Shown here: one piece after another, positions 16,462 to 24,772 of the stretch
Position numbering within the stretch: the stretch's first letter is position 1
How the letters are laid out: each line of letters begins with the position of its first letter
Source: an uncultured Oscillospiraceae bacterium
GTDB taxonomy: Bacteria > Bacillota > Clostridia > Oscillospirales > Acutalibacteraceae
Direction: 5' to 3'
Length of the DNA: 64,000 bases
Assembly (NCBI GenBank): GCA_900544715.1
Contig: UQWL01000010.1
Span: 1 to 64,000, forward strand
Made by a program: the position numbers and the translations under genes
Notes under the pieces: model-generated
The model's database searches: none
What the model saw: only the letters and a program-made list of their open reading frames with translations
Told to the model about the DNA's origin: nothing

Positions 16462-18534
16462 ATGAATCAGGACAAACGTACCTCCCGCGTTATCATCTCC
16501 GTCTGCCTGCTGGGCGTATTCCTGCTTCTTTTTGCAGGCCGTCTTGTTCAGCTGCAGCTTGTCCATGGCGCGGAATATGCCGAGCAAAGTAAGTCCATCA
16601 GCTCCGCCAGCACGCGGGTGGAGGCGGCGCGCGGTGAAATTTTGGATCGCAACGGCAATCCGCTTGTCACCAACCGGCAAGGCAACTCCATCGTATTCAC
16701 CGCGGAAAGGTTCCCATCGGATAAGAAAGATGAAATTGCACAGCGCAACAAGCTGGTCAGCAGCCTCATCGAGCTGCTGGAATCCAAAGGGGAAAAGTGG
16801 ATTGATAACCTCCCGCTGATTTATGGTGAAAACGGCAAAATCGCCTTCCCAGAAAATCGGGACAGCGACGTGGCCTACCTGAAATCCGATGAAATCCTGC
16901 ACGTAAACAGCTATGCAACCGCGCAGAATTGCCTGGATGCGCTCATTGAAAAATACAGCCTTCAGGATTATCAGCCGGAACAGGCACGCAAAATTGCCTC
17001 GGTCTACTATGAAATGCACCGCCTGATGTTCAGTAAGCGCACGCCATACACCTTCGCGGAGGATGTTTCCACCCAAACGGTGGCGGAAATCAAAGAGAAA
17101 AGCGATTTTTATCAGGGCGTTGAGATTGAGGTCGTACCATACCGCGAATATGTGGATGGCGCGCTTGCTCCCCATATCCTCGGCATGGTCGGCGCAATCA
17201 GCGAAAATGAATATGAAAAATATAAAGAGAAAGGCTATCTCCAAACCGATTCCATCGGCAAAAACGGCATTGAAAAGGCGATGGAGGAATACCTGCGCGG
17301 CACGGATGGCGTGAAACGCACCACAAAGGATGACGACGGCAATATCACAACGGAATATGTCAAGGAGCCGGAGCAGGGCAACACAATCGTTCTCACCATT
17401 GATAAGAACCTCCAGAAGGTTGCGAACGAAGCCCTTGCAAAGCGGATTGCAGAGCTCAAAGCTGAGCAGCCCGACCACCCCTTCTGCGGGGCCGCCGTGG
17501 TGATCGACGTGCACACCGGAGAGGTGCTCGCCGCCGTATCCAACCCCACTTATGATATCTCTACTTACAGTAAAAATTATGCCGAGCTCTCCAAGGCGGA
17601 AAACGCGCCGCTGTGGAACCGTGCCATGATGAGCGCTTACGAGCCCGGCTCTACCATGAAGCCCGGCATTGCCATCACCGGCCTGGAAGAGGGTGTTTTC
17701 AATGCAAACACCACCTATTACTGCGGCGGCCGGGGCGGCTACCAAAGATACCGCGAGCTGAGGCTCGGATGCAGCACGGGCACACACCGCAATATCAGCG
17801 TCGTTCATGCCATCGAGATTTCCTGCAACAACTTCTTCTTTGAGGCCGGGTATCAAATTGGCATTGAAAAAATGAATGAGTACTCCCGAAAATTTGGCCT
17901 GGGCCAGCCGACAGGCATTGAGATTGCGGAAGAAACCGGCACACTTGCCACGCCGGAATATGCCGAATCGATCGGCACGCCGTGGCGCCCCGGCGATACG
18001 GTGCAGTATGCGATCGGCCAATCCTACAACCTGTTTACTCCCCTTCAAATTGCAAACTACGCCGCCACCATTGCAAATGGTGGCACGCGCTATGAAACAC
18101 ATCTGGTCAAATCCATCAAATCCTATGATTACAGCAAAACGGTGCTGGAGAAAGAGCCAGTCGTTTCCGCCAACCTGAATATCAGCAAATCCACGATTGA
18201 TCTGGTGCATGAGGGGATGCGGCGCGTTGGTGATGGAACCGGATTCTGCGCGCGCTCCTTCTCCAAAATCAAAAATGGAATCAAAGCCGCCGCCAAAACC
18301 GGAACGTCCCAGGTGAAGCGCAAAATCAACGGCCAATGGCAGAATGATTATAACGCAGTCCTGATTACTTACGCTCCGGTAAACGACCCTGAAATTGCGA
18401 TAGGGATTGTCATTGAAAGCGGGGACACTGGCGTTGACTGCGCGCCGGTCGCGGCAGAAATCTACAACCAATATTTCTCTGGCAGCGAAAGCGCAATGGA
18501 CCTGCCGCAGGAAGGCAATACACTTCTGCAATAA
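16462..18534 (+). CDS. mrdA: Class B penicillin-binding protein 2 (peptidoglycan transpeptidase)
   Basis: A 690-residue bifunctional-fold PBP with an N-terminal membrane anchor (about residues 8-28), the class B dimerisation domain (RGEILDRNGNPLVTNRQGN near 60), and a transpeptidase domain. Active-site motifs are STMK (Ser397, Lys400), SCN (454-456) and KTGTS (from Lys612). No PASTA repeats follow. ATG at 16462 is preceded by GAAAGGATG. Position after mreBCD points to the elongation PBP (MrdA/PBP2) rather than the division PBP; a SpoVD-like role cannot be excluded from sequence alone. Confidence 0.92.
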   Translation: MNQDKRTSRVIISVCLLGVFLLLFAGRLVQLQLVHGAEYAEQSKSISSASTRVEAARGEILDRNGNPLVTNRQGNSIVFTAERFPSDKKDEIAQRNKLVSSLIELLESKGEKWIDNLPLIYGENGKIAFPENRDSDVAYLKSDEILHVNSYATAQNCLDALIEKYSLQDYQPEQARKIASVYYEMHRLMFSKRTPYTFAEDVSTQTVAEIKEKSDFYQGVEIEVVPYREYVDGALAPHILGMVGAISENEYEKYKEKGYLQTDSIGKNGIEKAMEEYLRGTDGVKRTTKDDDGNITTEYVKEPEQGNTIVLTIDKNLQKVANEALAKRIAELKAEQPDHPFCGAAVVIDVHTGEVLAAVSNPTYDISTYSKNYAELSKAENAPLWNRAMMSAYEPGSTMKPGIAITGLEEGVFNANTTYYCGGRGGYQRYRELRLGCSTGTHRNISVVHAIEISCNNFFFEAGYQIGIEKMNEYSRKFGLGQPTGIEIAEETGTLATPEYAESIGTPWRPGDTVQYAIGQSYNLFTPLQIANYAATIANGGTRYETHLVKSIKSYDYSKTVLEKEPVVSANLNISKSTIDLVHEGMRRVGDGTGFCARSFSKIKNGIKAAAKTGTSQVKRKINGQWQNDYNAVLITYAPVNDPEIAIGIVIESGDTGVDCAPVAAEIYNQYFSGSESAMDLPQEGNTLLQ

Positions 18535-18559
18535 CGCTTGAAAGGAGAAGTGGAACACC

Positions 18560-19294
18560 ATGGCTAGAAAAATTGTGATCGCCTCCGGCAAGGGCGGCGC
18601 GGGGAAATCCTCTTTGGCCGCCGGGCTCGGCGGGGCACTTGCAGGCATGGGCAAACACATCCTCCTGATCGACTGCGATATCGGCCTGCGCAGCCTGGAT
18701 TTGATCCTCGGCTGTGCGGAAAACACCGTTTACGACTGGGCGGATGTCCTTCTGGGCCGTTGCGCACCCGAAAAAGCACCCTTATCGGTGGGCGGTCTCC
18801 ATCTTCTTGCTGCACCTTTGCGAGATACTCCCGCCTTCACGCCGGGCGCCATGCGCTCCCTGGCCGCACAGTACGACGCCTTTTTTGATGCCATCCTCAT
18901 CGATGCACCGGCGGGGATTGAGCGGGGTTTTCGCCTGGCTGCCAGCGCGGCGCAGGAAGCGGTTGTCGTTTCCACGCCGGATGCGGTCTGCGTTCGCAGC
19001 GCCGCCGCCGCTGTAGATGCGCTGTATGCGATGGATATCGTTCCGATCCACCTCATTATCAACCGCTTTAAAGCACAGCCTGTGGCAAAACGCAAACTGC
19101 TCAATATCGATCAGGTGATCGACAGCGCGGGCGCCCGCCTGCTTGGCATCGTGCCGGATGACCCGGATGTCACTTACCGTGCGGCGATGGGCAAGCCGGT
19201 GCCCTTTGACTGCCCTGCGGGCAGCGCGTATCTTCGAATTGCAAAAAGGATCGAAGGAGAGAAAATTCCGTTAAAACATCTTGATAAAATGTAA
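18560..19294 (+). CDS. minD: MinD-type septum-site ATPase
   Basis: A 244-residue ParA/MinD ATPase with the deviant Walker A SGKGGAGKSSLA (residues 9-20, signature Lys11), switch I DCDIGLRSLDLILG, and switch II LIDAPAGIERGF. The C-terminal GEKIPLKHLDKM could be the amphipathic membrane-targeting helix. MinD recruits MinC to inhibit FtsZ away from midcell. No minC or minE is next to it, unlike the common minC-minD-minE order. ATG at 18560 follows GAAAGGAGAAG. Confidence 0.85.
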   Translation: MARKIVIASGKGGAGKSSLAAGLGGALAGMGKHILLIDCDIGLRSLDLILGCAENTVYDWADVLLGRCAPEKAPLSVGGLHLLAAPLRDTPAFTPGAMRSLAAQYDAFFDAILIDAPAGIERGFRLAASAAQEAVVVSTPDAVCVRSAAAAVDALYAMDIVPIHLIINRFKAQPVAKRKLLNIDQVIDSAGARLLGIVPDDPDVTYRAAMGKPVPFDCPAGSAYLRIAKRIEGEKIPLKHLDKM

Positions 19295-19365
19295 ATTATC
19301 TGTTATGATAGGAAAAAGAATTGTTATTTTTGAATCAACACTCTTATCAAAAAGGAGCTGCATAT

Positions 19366-19770
19366 ATGAATATCGCACTAATTGCCCATGACGCGAAGAA
19401 GGAGCTTATGACACAATTCTGTATTGCATACTGCGGCGTACTCAGCCGCCACACTCTGTGCGCCACCGGCACAACGGGCAAAATCGTCTCTGAGGCAACC
19501 GGGCTTTCCATCCAGCGGTTTCTGAGCGGTTCACAGGGCGGCGACCAGCAGATTGCTGCAAGGATCGCCTGCAATGAAATCGATTTACTCCTGTTTTTCC
19601 GCGATCCTCTCAGCCCCAAGCCGCATGAGCCCAACGAAGCCAACCTGCTTCGCCTGTGCGACGTGCACAACATCCCGGTTGCAACCAATATTGCAACGGC
19701 GGAGGCGTTGATTCACAGCCTCGACCGCGGCGACCTTGATTGGCGCGATATCGTCAATCCAAAGGCCTGA
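19366..19770 (+). CDS. mgsA: Methylglyoxal synthase
   Basis: A 134-residue enzyme that converts dihydroxyacetone phosphate to methylglyoxal and phosphate, a bypass when triose phosphates accumulate. Motifs: IALIAHDAKKELM at the start, the phosphate-binding TGTTGKI, LSGSQGGDQQIAARI with catalytic Asp60, LLLFFRDPLSPKPHEPN, and IPVATNIATAEALI. Start ATG at 19366 follows AAAAAGGAGC. It ends the envelope gene block and is closed by a strong terminator. Confidence 0.96.
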   Translation: MNIALIAHDAKKELMTQFCIAYCGVLSRHTLCATGTTGKIVSEATGLSIQRFLSGSQGGDQQIAARIACNEIDLLLFFRDPLSPKPHEPNEANLLRLCDVHNIPVATNIATAEALIHSLDRGDLDWRDIVNPKA

Positions 19771-19825
19771 TTTTGTGTTGTCGGCAACCCTAATTTCTCT
19801 ATTACGCTTAACAATAGAATTTGAT

Positions 19826-19864
19826 AAAAAGGCATCCCGCCTGAATAGACGGGATGCCTTTTTT
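19826..19864. terminator. Bidirectional terminator between mgsA and the glycosidase gene
   Basis: GGCATCCCG (19831-19839) pairs with CGGGATGCC (19850-19858); five A residues precede and six T residues follow, so it can serve both converging transcription units. Confidence 0.9.
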
Positions 19865-19892
19865 GATTTTGTAAAGGATGAACGGGCTGTCA

Positions 19893-21167
19893 TTATTTGA
19901 TCGCGGTATAGCTGCCGCCCTCATTGTATAGAATGTAGCTTTCAATCCCCGCCGCTTTCAGGGCTGCCACCTGCACGCTCAAGTTAGAGCCCGCATCCAA
20001 AAGGGGCATCAGGCTAAAGTTCCCCACCGCGGCTTTCAGCTGCTTCCCGGCGGCCGTCAGGAATCCGGCCGGATCCTTTGCGGGCGAGAAAGATTCTTCG
20101 CCGATTGCAATGCTGCCCTTGAGCCCGGACAGGCGCAGATCCGGCGCGTAAACATCAACACCGCTTCCAAACAGGCTGCCGTGATACTGGCTTTCTCCAC
20201 CGCCGAGGGCCCCTTCCCCTGATTGCATCAAAATCACATTTTTACTGCCAGCCGCTTGCTTTGCACTGGCAACAAAATTCTTTAAAACATCATTTCGGGA
20301 TACGCCGCTTTCGCTCTCTCCTATATAATAGGTCTTACTCAGCGCGTATCCGCTGGGGAACTGGACGCTGTCGAGCAAGATGCTGTCAATCTCCATGGCC
20401 GCCAATTCGCCGATCAAACCGGTCAGATAGCCCCGCACCGTTTCCGAATAGGGGTTGGCCCACGGCTTGCCGCCTTTAGCCGCGCTGTTGTCCAGCCAGA
20501 GCGTGCCGGGCCGCTGGTAGCATACCGCACTGCCCTCGCCCAGCTTTCTGGCGGCCAGCGGGTCACGGAAGCACTGCACCCGTGCAATCACAGACAAGCC
20601 GTTGTCATGGATCTTTTGAAGCGCCTGTGCAAAATCCGAATAAGCGCCCTCTGTGGCGCCCGTTGCCTTTACCTGCTCCAATGCGGAGGGGAAAAGCAGC
20701 GTGCCGTCAGTATCCTTTGCGTCGATCATCACAGCGGATGCACCGGCCTGCTTTGCAGCAGCAAGGAAGCTGTCAAGGGCGGATGCATTGCGAAGCGTCC
20801 TTTCCGGCAGCCAGAGCGCCGCAGCCGCTTTTTGCTGCGCTACAGGTGCCTCCGCCGACTGCGGCTCCTGCTGCGTATCCTTCCCCTGCCCGCCACTGCC
20901 TGTTTCCACCTGATGCGGATTGGTCACAGCGGGTTTATTGGATAGATTCAAAGCAAAATCTGTGATAAAAAAGGCAAGCACCGTTACCGCGGCAAAACCC
21001 AGCACCATCAGCGCGATCTTGCCAATTTTTTTGCCGCGCTCTGAGCGGCTGGCACTTTTGCGGAAGCGGCCTTTGCGCCCCCCCTCCGGAAAATCTTTCC
21101 GGAAGCCATAATAGCTGGAGCGCTGCCCGGAGCCATAGTCTTTTTTTACTTTATATTTTTTCCCCAT
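19893..21167 (-). CDS. Membrane-anchored putative glycoside hydrolase (DUF4015/GH13-like TIM barrel)
   Basis: A 424-residue protein with a basic cytoplasmic N-terminus (GKKYKVKKDYGSG, RKGRFRKSASRSERGKK), one membrane segment at about residues 51-72 (IALMVLGFAAVTVLAFFITDF), a Gln/Glu-rich linker, and an extracytoplasmic TIM-barrel domain from about 115. Family features are GASAVMIDAKDTDGTLLFPS, GLSVIARVQCFRDPLAA, LWLDNSAAKG..WANPYS and MEIDSILLDSVQFPSG. The substrate of this family is unknown; a role on cell-surface glycans is inference. It lies 71 bases after the Rnf-like genes on the same strand and probably shares their transcript. Confidence 0.8.
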   Translation of the reverse strand: MGKKYKVKKDYGSGQRSSYYGFRKDFPEGGRKGRFRKSASRSERGKKIGKIALMVLGFAAVTVLAFFITDFALNLSNKPAVTNPHQVETGSGGQGKDTQQEPQSAEAPVAQQKAAAALWLPERTLRNASALDSFLAAAKQAGASAVMIDAKDTDGTLLFPSALEQVKATGATEGAYSDFAQALQKIHDNGLSVIARVQCFRDPLAARKLGEGSAVCYQRPGTLWLDNSAAKGGKPWANPYSETVRGYLTGLIGELAAMEIDSILLDSVQFPSGYALSKTYYIGESESGVSRNDVLKNFVASAKQAAGSKNVILMQSGEGALGGGESQYHGSLFGSGVDVYAPDLRLSGLKGSIAIGEESFSPAKDPAGFLTAAGKQLKAAVGNFSLMPLLDAGSNLSVQVAALKAAGIESYILYNEGGSYTAIK

Positions 21168-21238
21168 TTAACAGCCATCCTTTCGCGAAATTCGCGCCAT
21201 TCACTGGCAAAAACAAAGGACCTCTGACAAACCGTCCA

Positions 21239-21832
21239 TTATACAAACAGGGATCTTCCGGAAAAACCAGTGAACGCAAGCGCCAGCAAAGAAACATAAA
21301 GAAAGAGCACCGGCGTCCCCTGAAAGGCCTTTGGGATCTTATCGTTATGATCCAGCACGTGAATCCCCGCATGGATCAGAAACACGGCCAGCGCAAAAGC
21401 CGCGCCTGCCCCAAGGCCCGCGCCAAGAGATTCGCCCACCGTATAGGCGGCGCTGCGGTTGATCACGGGGATCGCAAGCACTAGTGTATTGAATGCCGCC
21501 ATGCCGATCTTCCGCAGGATGCTGTCGCTTGCGTGCAGCGCATAACGGAACACCAGCACCACGATGACATACAGCACAAACAGCACAACCATATATATGA
21601 GCAGCCGTACAAGCGTATGCGCAAGGCCCACCTGCGGCAGCAGTTCCAATGCGCGGCAGATAATCGAGGTTGCAGCGGAAAACACGGTGATAAACAGGGC
21701 AAACGACAGCACGTAACGCGGCTTAGAGGAAATCCTGACCGCCTCGCTTGCGCCGAATCCGCCGGTAAACACCAGGTTTTGCAGCAGCAGGGCGTAGAGC
21801 GCCGTTACCAAAAGCGTGACAAATCCGTTCAT
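21239..21832 (-). CDS. Rnf/Nqr-type membrane subunit, RnfA-like
   Basis: A 197-residue six-helix membrane protein of the RnfA/RnfE/NqrD/NqrE superfamily. It starts FVTLLVTALYALLLQNLVFTGGFG, close to the RnfA N-terminus (ALLVQNVVL..GLG type), and contains FNTLVLAIPVINRS and a final helix VSLLALAFTGFSG. In the Rnf complex RnfA and RnfE form a pseudo-symmetric pair holding an iron-sulfur centre at their interface; here the conserved cysteine is less obvious (one Cys at about residue 61, SIICRALE). The ATG overlaps the stop of the RnfE-like gene (ATGA). Confidence 0.75.
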   Translation of the reverse strand: MNGFVTLLVTALYALLLQNLVFTGGFGASEAVRISSKPRYVLSFALFITVFSAATSIICRALELLPQVGLAHTLVRLLIYMVVLFVLYVIVVLVFRYALHASDSILRKIGMAAFNTLVLAIPVINRSAAYTVGESLGAGLGAGAAFALAVFLIHAGIHVLDHNDKIPKAFQGTPVLFLYVSLLALAFTGFSGRSLFV

Positions 21833-23043
21833 TGCTGCTCCTCCCCTTTCCCTGCTGCATCCTGGCTATCAGCCGCCTGCGCGTTGCGCTCCTGCTCCGC
21901 CCGCCGCCGGTTCAACGCTGCCAACACATCTGCAAAGCTCTCCATATCCTCATCTTGCCGCGGCTTGCTCGCCGGAACGGGCGGTGCGGCAGGGGCGACC
22001 GGCTTGTGCGCCTTCCGCTCAGCAGGCCTGCGCGCAGGGCGCTTCGACTCGGATACGGGCGCTTCTTTTTTCGCCTTCGCCACTTTCTCCGCTCTCTCTA
22101 CGGGCCCGCGTTTCTTTGCAGGCGACCGCTTTGAGGCGGGCTCCTGTGCGGGCGGCGCGTCGCCCGGCTTTTGATGCTCCGTTTGTGCAGGCCTGCTTTT
22201 TTCCACCGTCTTTTTAGGCTTTTTCTCTCGCGGCGGAGCGGCAGGTTCCTGCTTAGGTGGAGCGTCTGCTTCGTGCTTTGGCTGTTTCTCCGGCCGTTTC
22301 TTCTTTGGTTTTGGCGTGGAGGATTCCTGCGCACCGCTGCGTTCCCGCTGGAACAGGCGTACCAGCGGCTCGATCACGGATACATCCTCATCATCCACAT
22401 GGGCAACCGGCGTTGCCAATTCCTCTTCGCCCGGATGGCGCAGATGATAAATCCACTTTACGGCGGCAGCCATAAAACCCAGCAGCAAAAATCCACCAAA
22501 GGGCATCAATAGGCCCGTGATCCTGGGCAGAGCCGGGAAAGAGTGCCCTAACACAGAGCCGCTTCCCAACAGCTCGCGGAAGAAGCCAAGCAGCAGCAAT
22601 ACAATCGCATAGCCCAGGGAGGCGCCCAGCGCATCCATCAGGCTCACGCGAAGAGGTTGATGCGCGGCGCAGGTTTCACAGCGGAACACAATGATCGCAT
22701 TCACCGCGAGCAGCGGCAGATAGCCGCTCAGCGTGCCGAGCATATCCGGCAAAAAACGCTCGCACGCAAACAGGCCGCCGGCGAGGAGGCCGAAGCTGAG
22801 CAAGGCATATATCCCAATACGCAGCCAGAAGGGCAGCTTTTTTAACACAAGCGCCGTCAAGAACTCCATAATAATCAGAAGGACGGCTGATACCCCTGCT
22901 ACGATTGCCGCCGCCTTCAGCGTGGTGGCGAGCATAATCGCCGGAAACAGGCCCAAGCACAGCATTAAAACCGGGTTTCCCCGCAGAATGCCGCGCCGAA
23001 AGGCCTCTTTGGCCGAAAGGGCCTGCATATCCTGCTCACGCAT
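21829..23043 (-). CDS. RnfE-like membrane subunit with a long charged C-terminal tail
   Basis: About 404 residues. Residues 1-215 are an RnfE/NqrD-type membrane domain (FRRGILRGNPVLMLCLGLFPA, PLLAVNAIIVFRCETCAA, LMDALGASLGYAIVLLLLGFFRELLGSG). From about residue 220 a soluble tail of about 180 residues follows, extremely rich in Lys, Pro, Ala, Glu and Arg (PKPKKKRPEKQPKHEA and similar), ending in a short helix (DEDMESFADVLAALNRRRAEQ). Family members are usually about 200-230 residues, so the tail is an addition. ATG at 23043 overlaps the RnfD-like stop. It is the middle gene of the D-E-A set. Confidence 0.75.
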   Translation of the reverse strand: MREQDMQALSAKEAFRRGILRGNPVLMLCLGLFPAIMLATTLKAAAIVAGVSAVLLIIMEFLTALVLKKLPFWLRIGIYALLSFGLLAGGLFACERFLPDMLGTLSGYLPLLAVNAIIVFRCETCAAHQPLRVSLMDALGASLGYAIVLLLLGFFRELLGSGSVLGHSFPALPRITGLLMPFGGFLLLGFMAAAVKWIYHLRHPGEEELATPVAHVDDEDVSVIEPLVRLFQRERSGAQESSTPKPKKKRPEKQPKHEADAPPKQEPAAPPREKKPKKTVEKSRPAQTEHQKPGDAPPAQEPASKRSPAKKRGPVERAEKVAKAKKEAPVSESKRPARRPAERKAHKPVAPAAPPVPASKPRQDEDMESFADVLAALNRRRAEQERNAQAADSQDAAGKGEEQQ

Positions 23044-24115
23044 GCATACCGCCCCCTTCCTTCCGTTCCACATCCGTAGCCGGAGCAGCCGCCTGCCGCT
23101 TCTCCTTCCGGCCCCGTATCAGCCCGTCGGCCATTGGCCAGACGGCATTCATCAGCAGCACCGCAAAGCAGGCGCCTTCTTCATAAGCACCGAAATACCG
23201 CAGCAGCATGCAAATCCCCCCTGCCGCCATGCCGTAAAGCAGCCGCTGCAGATGGGTTTTGGGAAGCGTGGCGGGGTTCGGCAAAAGGAACAGCGCGGTA
23301 AACACCAGCATACCCGCTGAAATTTCCATCGTCAGGGATAGCTTGCGCCCCGTCAAAATCCGCGGGAAGAGAACAGAACATACGGAGCACACCGCTACAA
23401 AGCCCGCAGAACTGAGCCAAAGGGAAGAGTGGAAAATAAAAAACGCGATCGCCGTGCCAAACATCACCAGCATACAGGTGGCGCCCATCGGGCCGGGCAC
23501 CTTGCCGATCACGGCATTGAAATAGCTTAAAATATTGCCATCGATCGAATTATGCACTTTCAGCATGGAGGCAAACGAAGTGCCTTGCACAAAGCCTTCC
23601 GAGCCGGTCACCACCATGGGCAGCGAGCTGTCGATCGCGGGATAGGTAAAAACAAGCTCCGGCCAGCAGACGCATAAAAAAGCGATTCCAGCCGCGGCAG
23701 GAACAAACGGCGTTTTGTCTGCGCCCCCGAAGGGCAGCTTTGCCGCAACGATTGCAAACGCACTCCCTGCGGCGGGCAGCCACAGCGGGGCAGAAGCAGG
23801 CAGCAGCAGCGCAATCATAGCACCGGTGAGCGCCGCATATAATGGATCCAGCCCTGGTTTTCTGCGCATCAGCGCCGCGCCGATGGCATCGCAGAGCGCC
23901 GCGGTGGAAATGGAAACCGCCAAAAGGAGGAGAACCCTCCACCGGTAGTAATAAAACGCCATCACCGCCGGGGCAATCAGCATAAGGAGTGTTGAAATGG
24001 TGTAGGATCGAAACGCCTGTTCAGAAGGCGTCCTGATCTGTTCTCCCGAAGCGGACAAGCGCCTCACCGCCTTTCCTGTAAATTCATTGTAGGCCTTTTG
24101 CCAGAAATTATGCAT
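23036..24115 (-). CDS. RnfD-like membrane subunit (NqrB/RnfD family)
   Basis: About 359 residues with ten or so hydrophobic segments. The order SYTISTLLMLIAPAVMAFYYY, DAIGAALMRRKPGLDPLYAALTGAMIALLLP and a second block (YFNAVIGKVPGPMGATCMLVMF, SLTMEISAGMLVFTALFLLPNPAT, RLLYGMAAGGICMLLRYFGAYEEGACFAVLLMN, quoted in part) matches RnfD. Known RnfD/NqrB proteins carry FMN on the Thr of a SGAT-type motif; at the matching position this protein reads GSEGFVQGTSFASML, so the motif is altered. ATG at 24115 is chosen (GCGGGG weak site); the frame is open further upstream but that part looks non-coding. First gene of the cluster, divergent from the mecA-like gene. Confidence 0.75.
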   Translation of the reverse strand: MHNFWQKAYNEFTGKAVRRLSASGEQIRTPSEQAFRSYTISTLLMLIAPAVMAFYYYRWRVLLLLAVSISTAALCDAIGAALMRRKPGLDPLYAALTGAMIALLLPASAPLWLPAAGSAFAIVAAKLPFGGADKTPFVPAAAGIAFLCVCWPELVFTYPAIDSSLPMVVTGSEGFVQGTSFASMLKVHNSIDGNILSYFNAVIGKVPGPMGATCMLVMFGTAIAFFIFHSSLWLSSAGFVAVCSVCSVLFPRILTGRKLSLTMEISAGMLVFTALFLLPNPATLPKTHLQRLLYGMAAGGICMLLRYFGAYEEGACFAVLLMNAVWPMADGLIRGRKEKRQAAAPATDVERKEGGGMHA

Positions 24116-24193
24116 TGCGCACGACCCCGCCTGGGGCATATGATAGAGAGAGGAATTTGAGCAAACTGATTTTGGTTGGGGAGGGATGTGCCT

Positions 24194-24772
24194 TTGAAGA
24201 TCGAGGCGCCTGAAGAGAATAAAATCGTAGTCCGGCTGACAGCGGACGACATGACGAAGCTGCACATTACATATGAGGAGATGGACTACGCCAATATTGA
24301 AACACGCCGCGTCATCTGGACGTTGCTCGATGAAGCACGCAGGGAGCTTGGCCGCGATATTGACCCGTCCGGCCGGATGCTCATTGAAGCGCTGCCCGCC
24401 CGTGAGGGAGGCTGTGTGCTTCAGTTTACCGTGCTTGAGCAGGAGCATAAGCCGCTTCCACTGCGCCACTTAACGATGAAAAAATCGAGGACGCCGGTCG
24501 TCTATGAGTTTACGAGCGCGCAGCGGCTGCTCGACGCCGCCGAAAACGTCCGGCGGCTGAATGCCCTCCCGGAAGAAAGCGAATTATACCGGCAGGAGCA
24601 TTGCTACCGCCTGATCGTTTCCTCCGCGGAGCCATCCGACCTATTGGAAATCGCGCTTTCCGAATTTGGCGCCCCCTGCGCACGGGGAGAACTCCCCGCC
24701 GCCTTTACCCGCGAGCATTGGCAGAGCATATGCAAAAGCAATGCGCTGGAGCAAATCAGCGGGGCCATCTAA
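24194..24772 (+). CDS. MecA-family adaptor-like protein
   Basis: A 192-residue protein resembling adaptors that hand substrates to ClpCP. The N-terminal domain reads LKIEAPEENKIVVRLTADDM, THITYEEMDYANIETRRV-like sequence (KLHITYEEMDYANIET), WTLLDEARRELGRDIDPSGRMLIEALP and CVLQFTVLE; the C-terminal domain (from about 100) repeats the MecA fold with VYEFTSAQRLLDAAENV and YRLIVSSAE. TTG at 24194 is preferred, nine bases after GGGAGG. Its stop abuts the rpe stop with no bases between. Confidence 0.75.
   Translation: MKIEAPEENKIVVRLTADDMTKLHITYEEMDYANIETRRVIWTLLDEARRELGRDIDPSGRMLIEALPAREGGCVLQFTVLEQEHKPLPLRHLTMKKSRTPVVYEFTSAQRLLDAAENVRRLNALPEESELYRQEHCYRLIVSSAEPSDLLEIALSEFGAPCARGELPAAFTREHWQSICKSNALEQISGAI

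Noticed and set aside
16336..18726. Very long open frame antisense to the PBP2 gene
   Set aside because: It mirrors the codon pattern of mrdA, has no family motifs and no ribosome-binding site. The same applies to long antisense frames opposite the hydrogenase genes (about 50220-53869), proS (60053-61585) and pncB (30201-31208).
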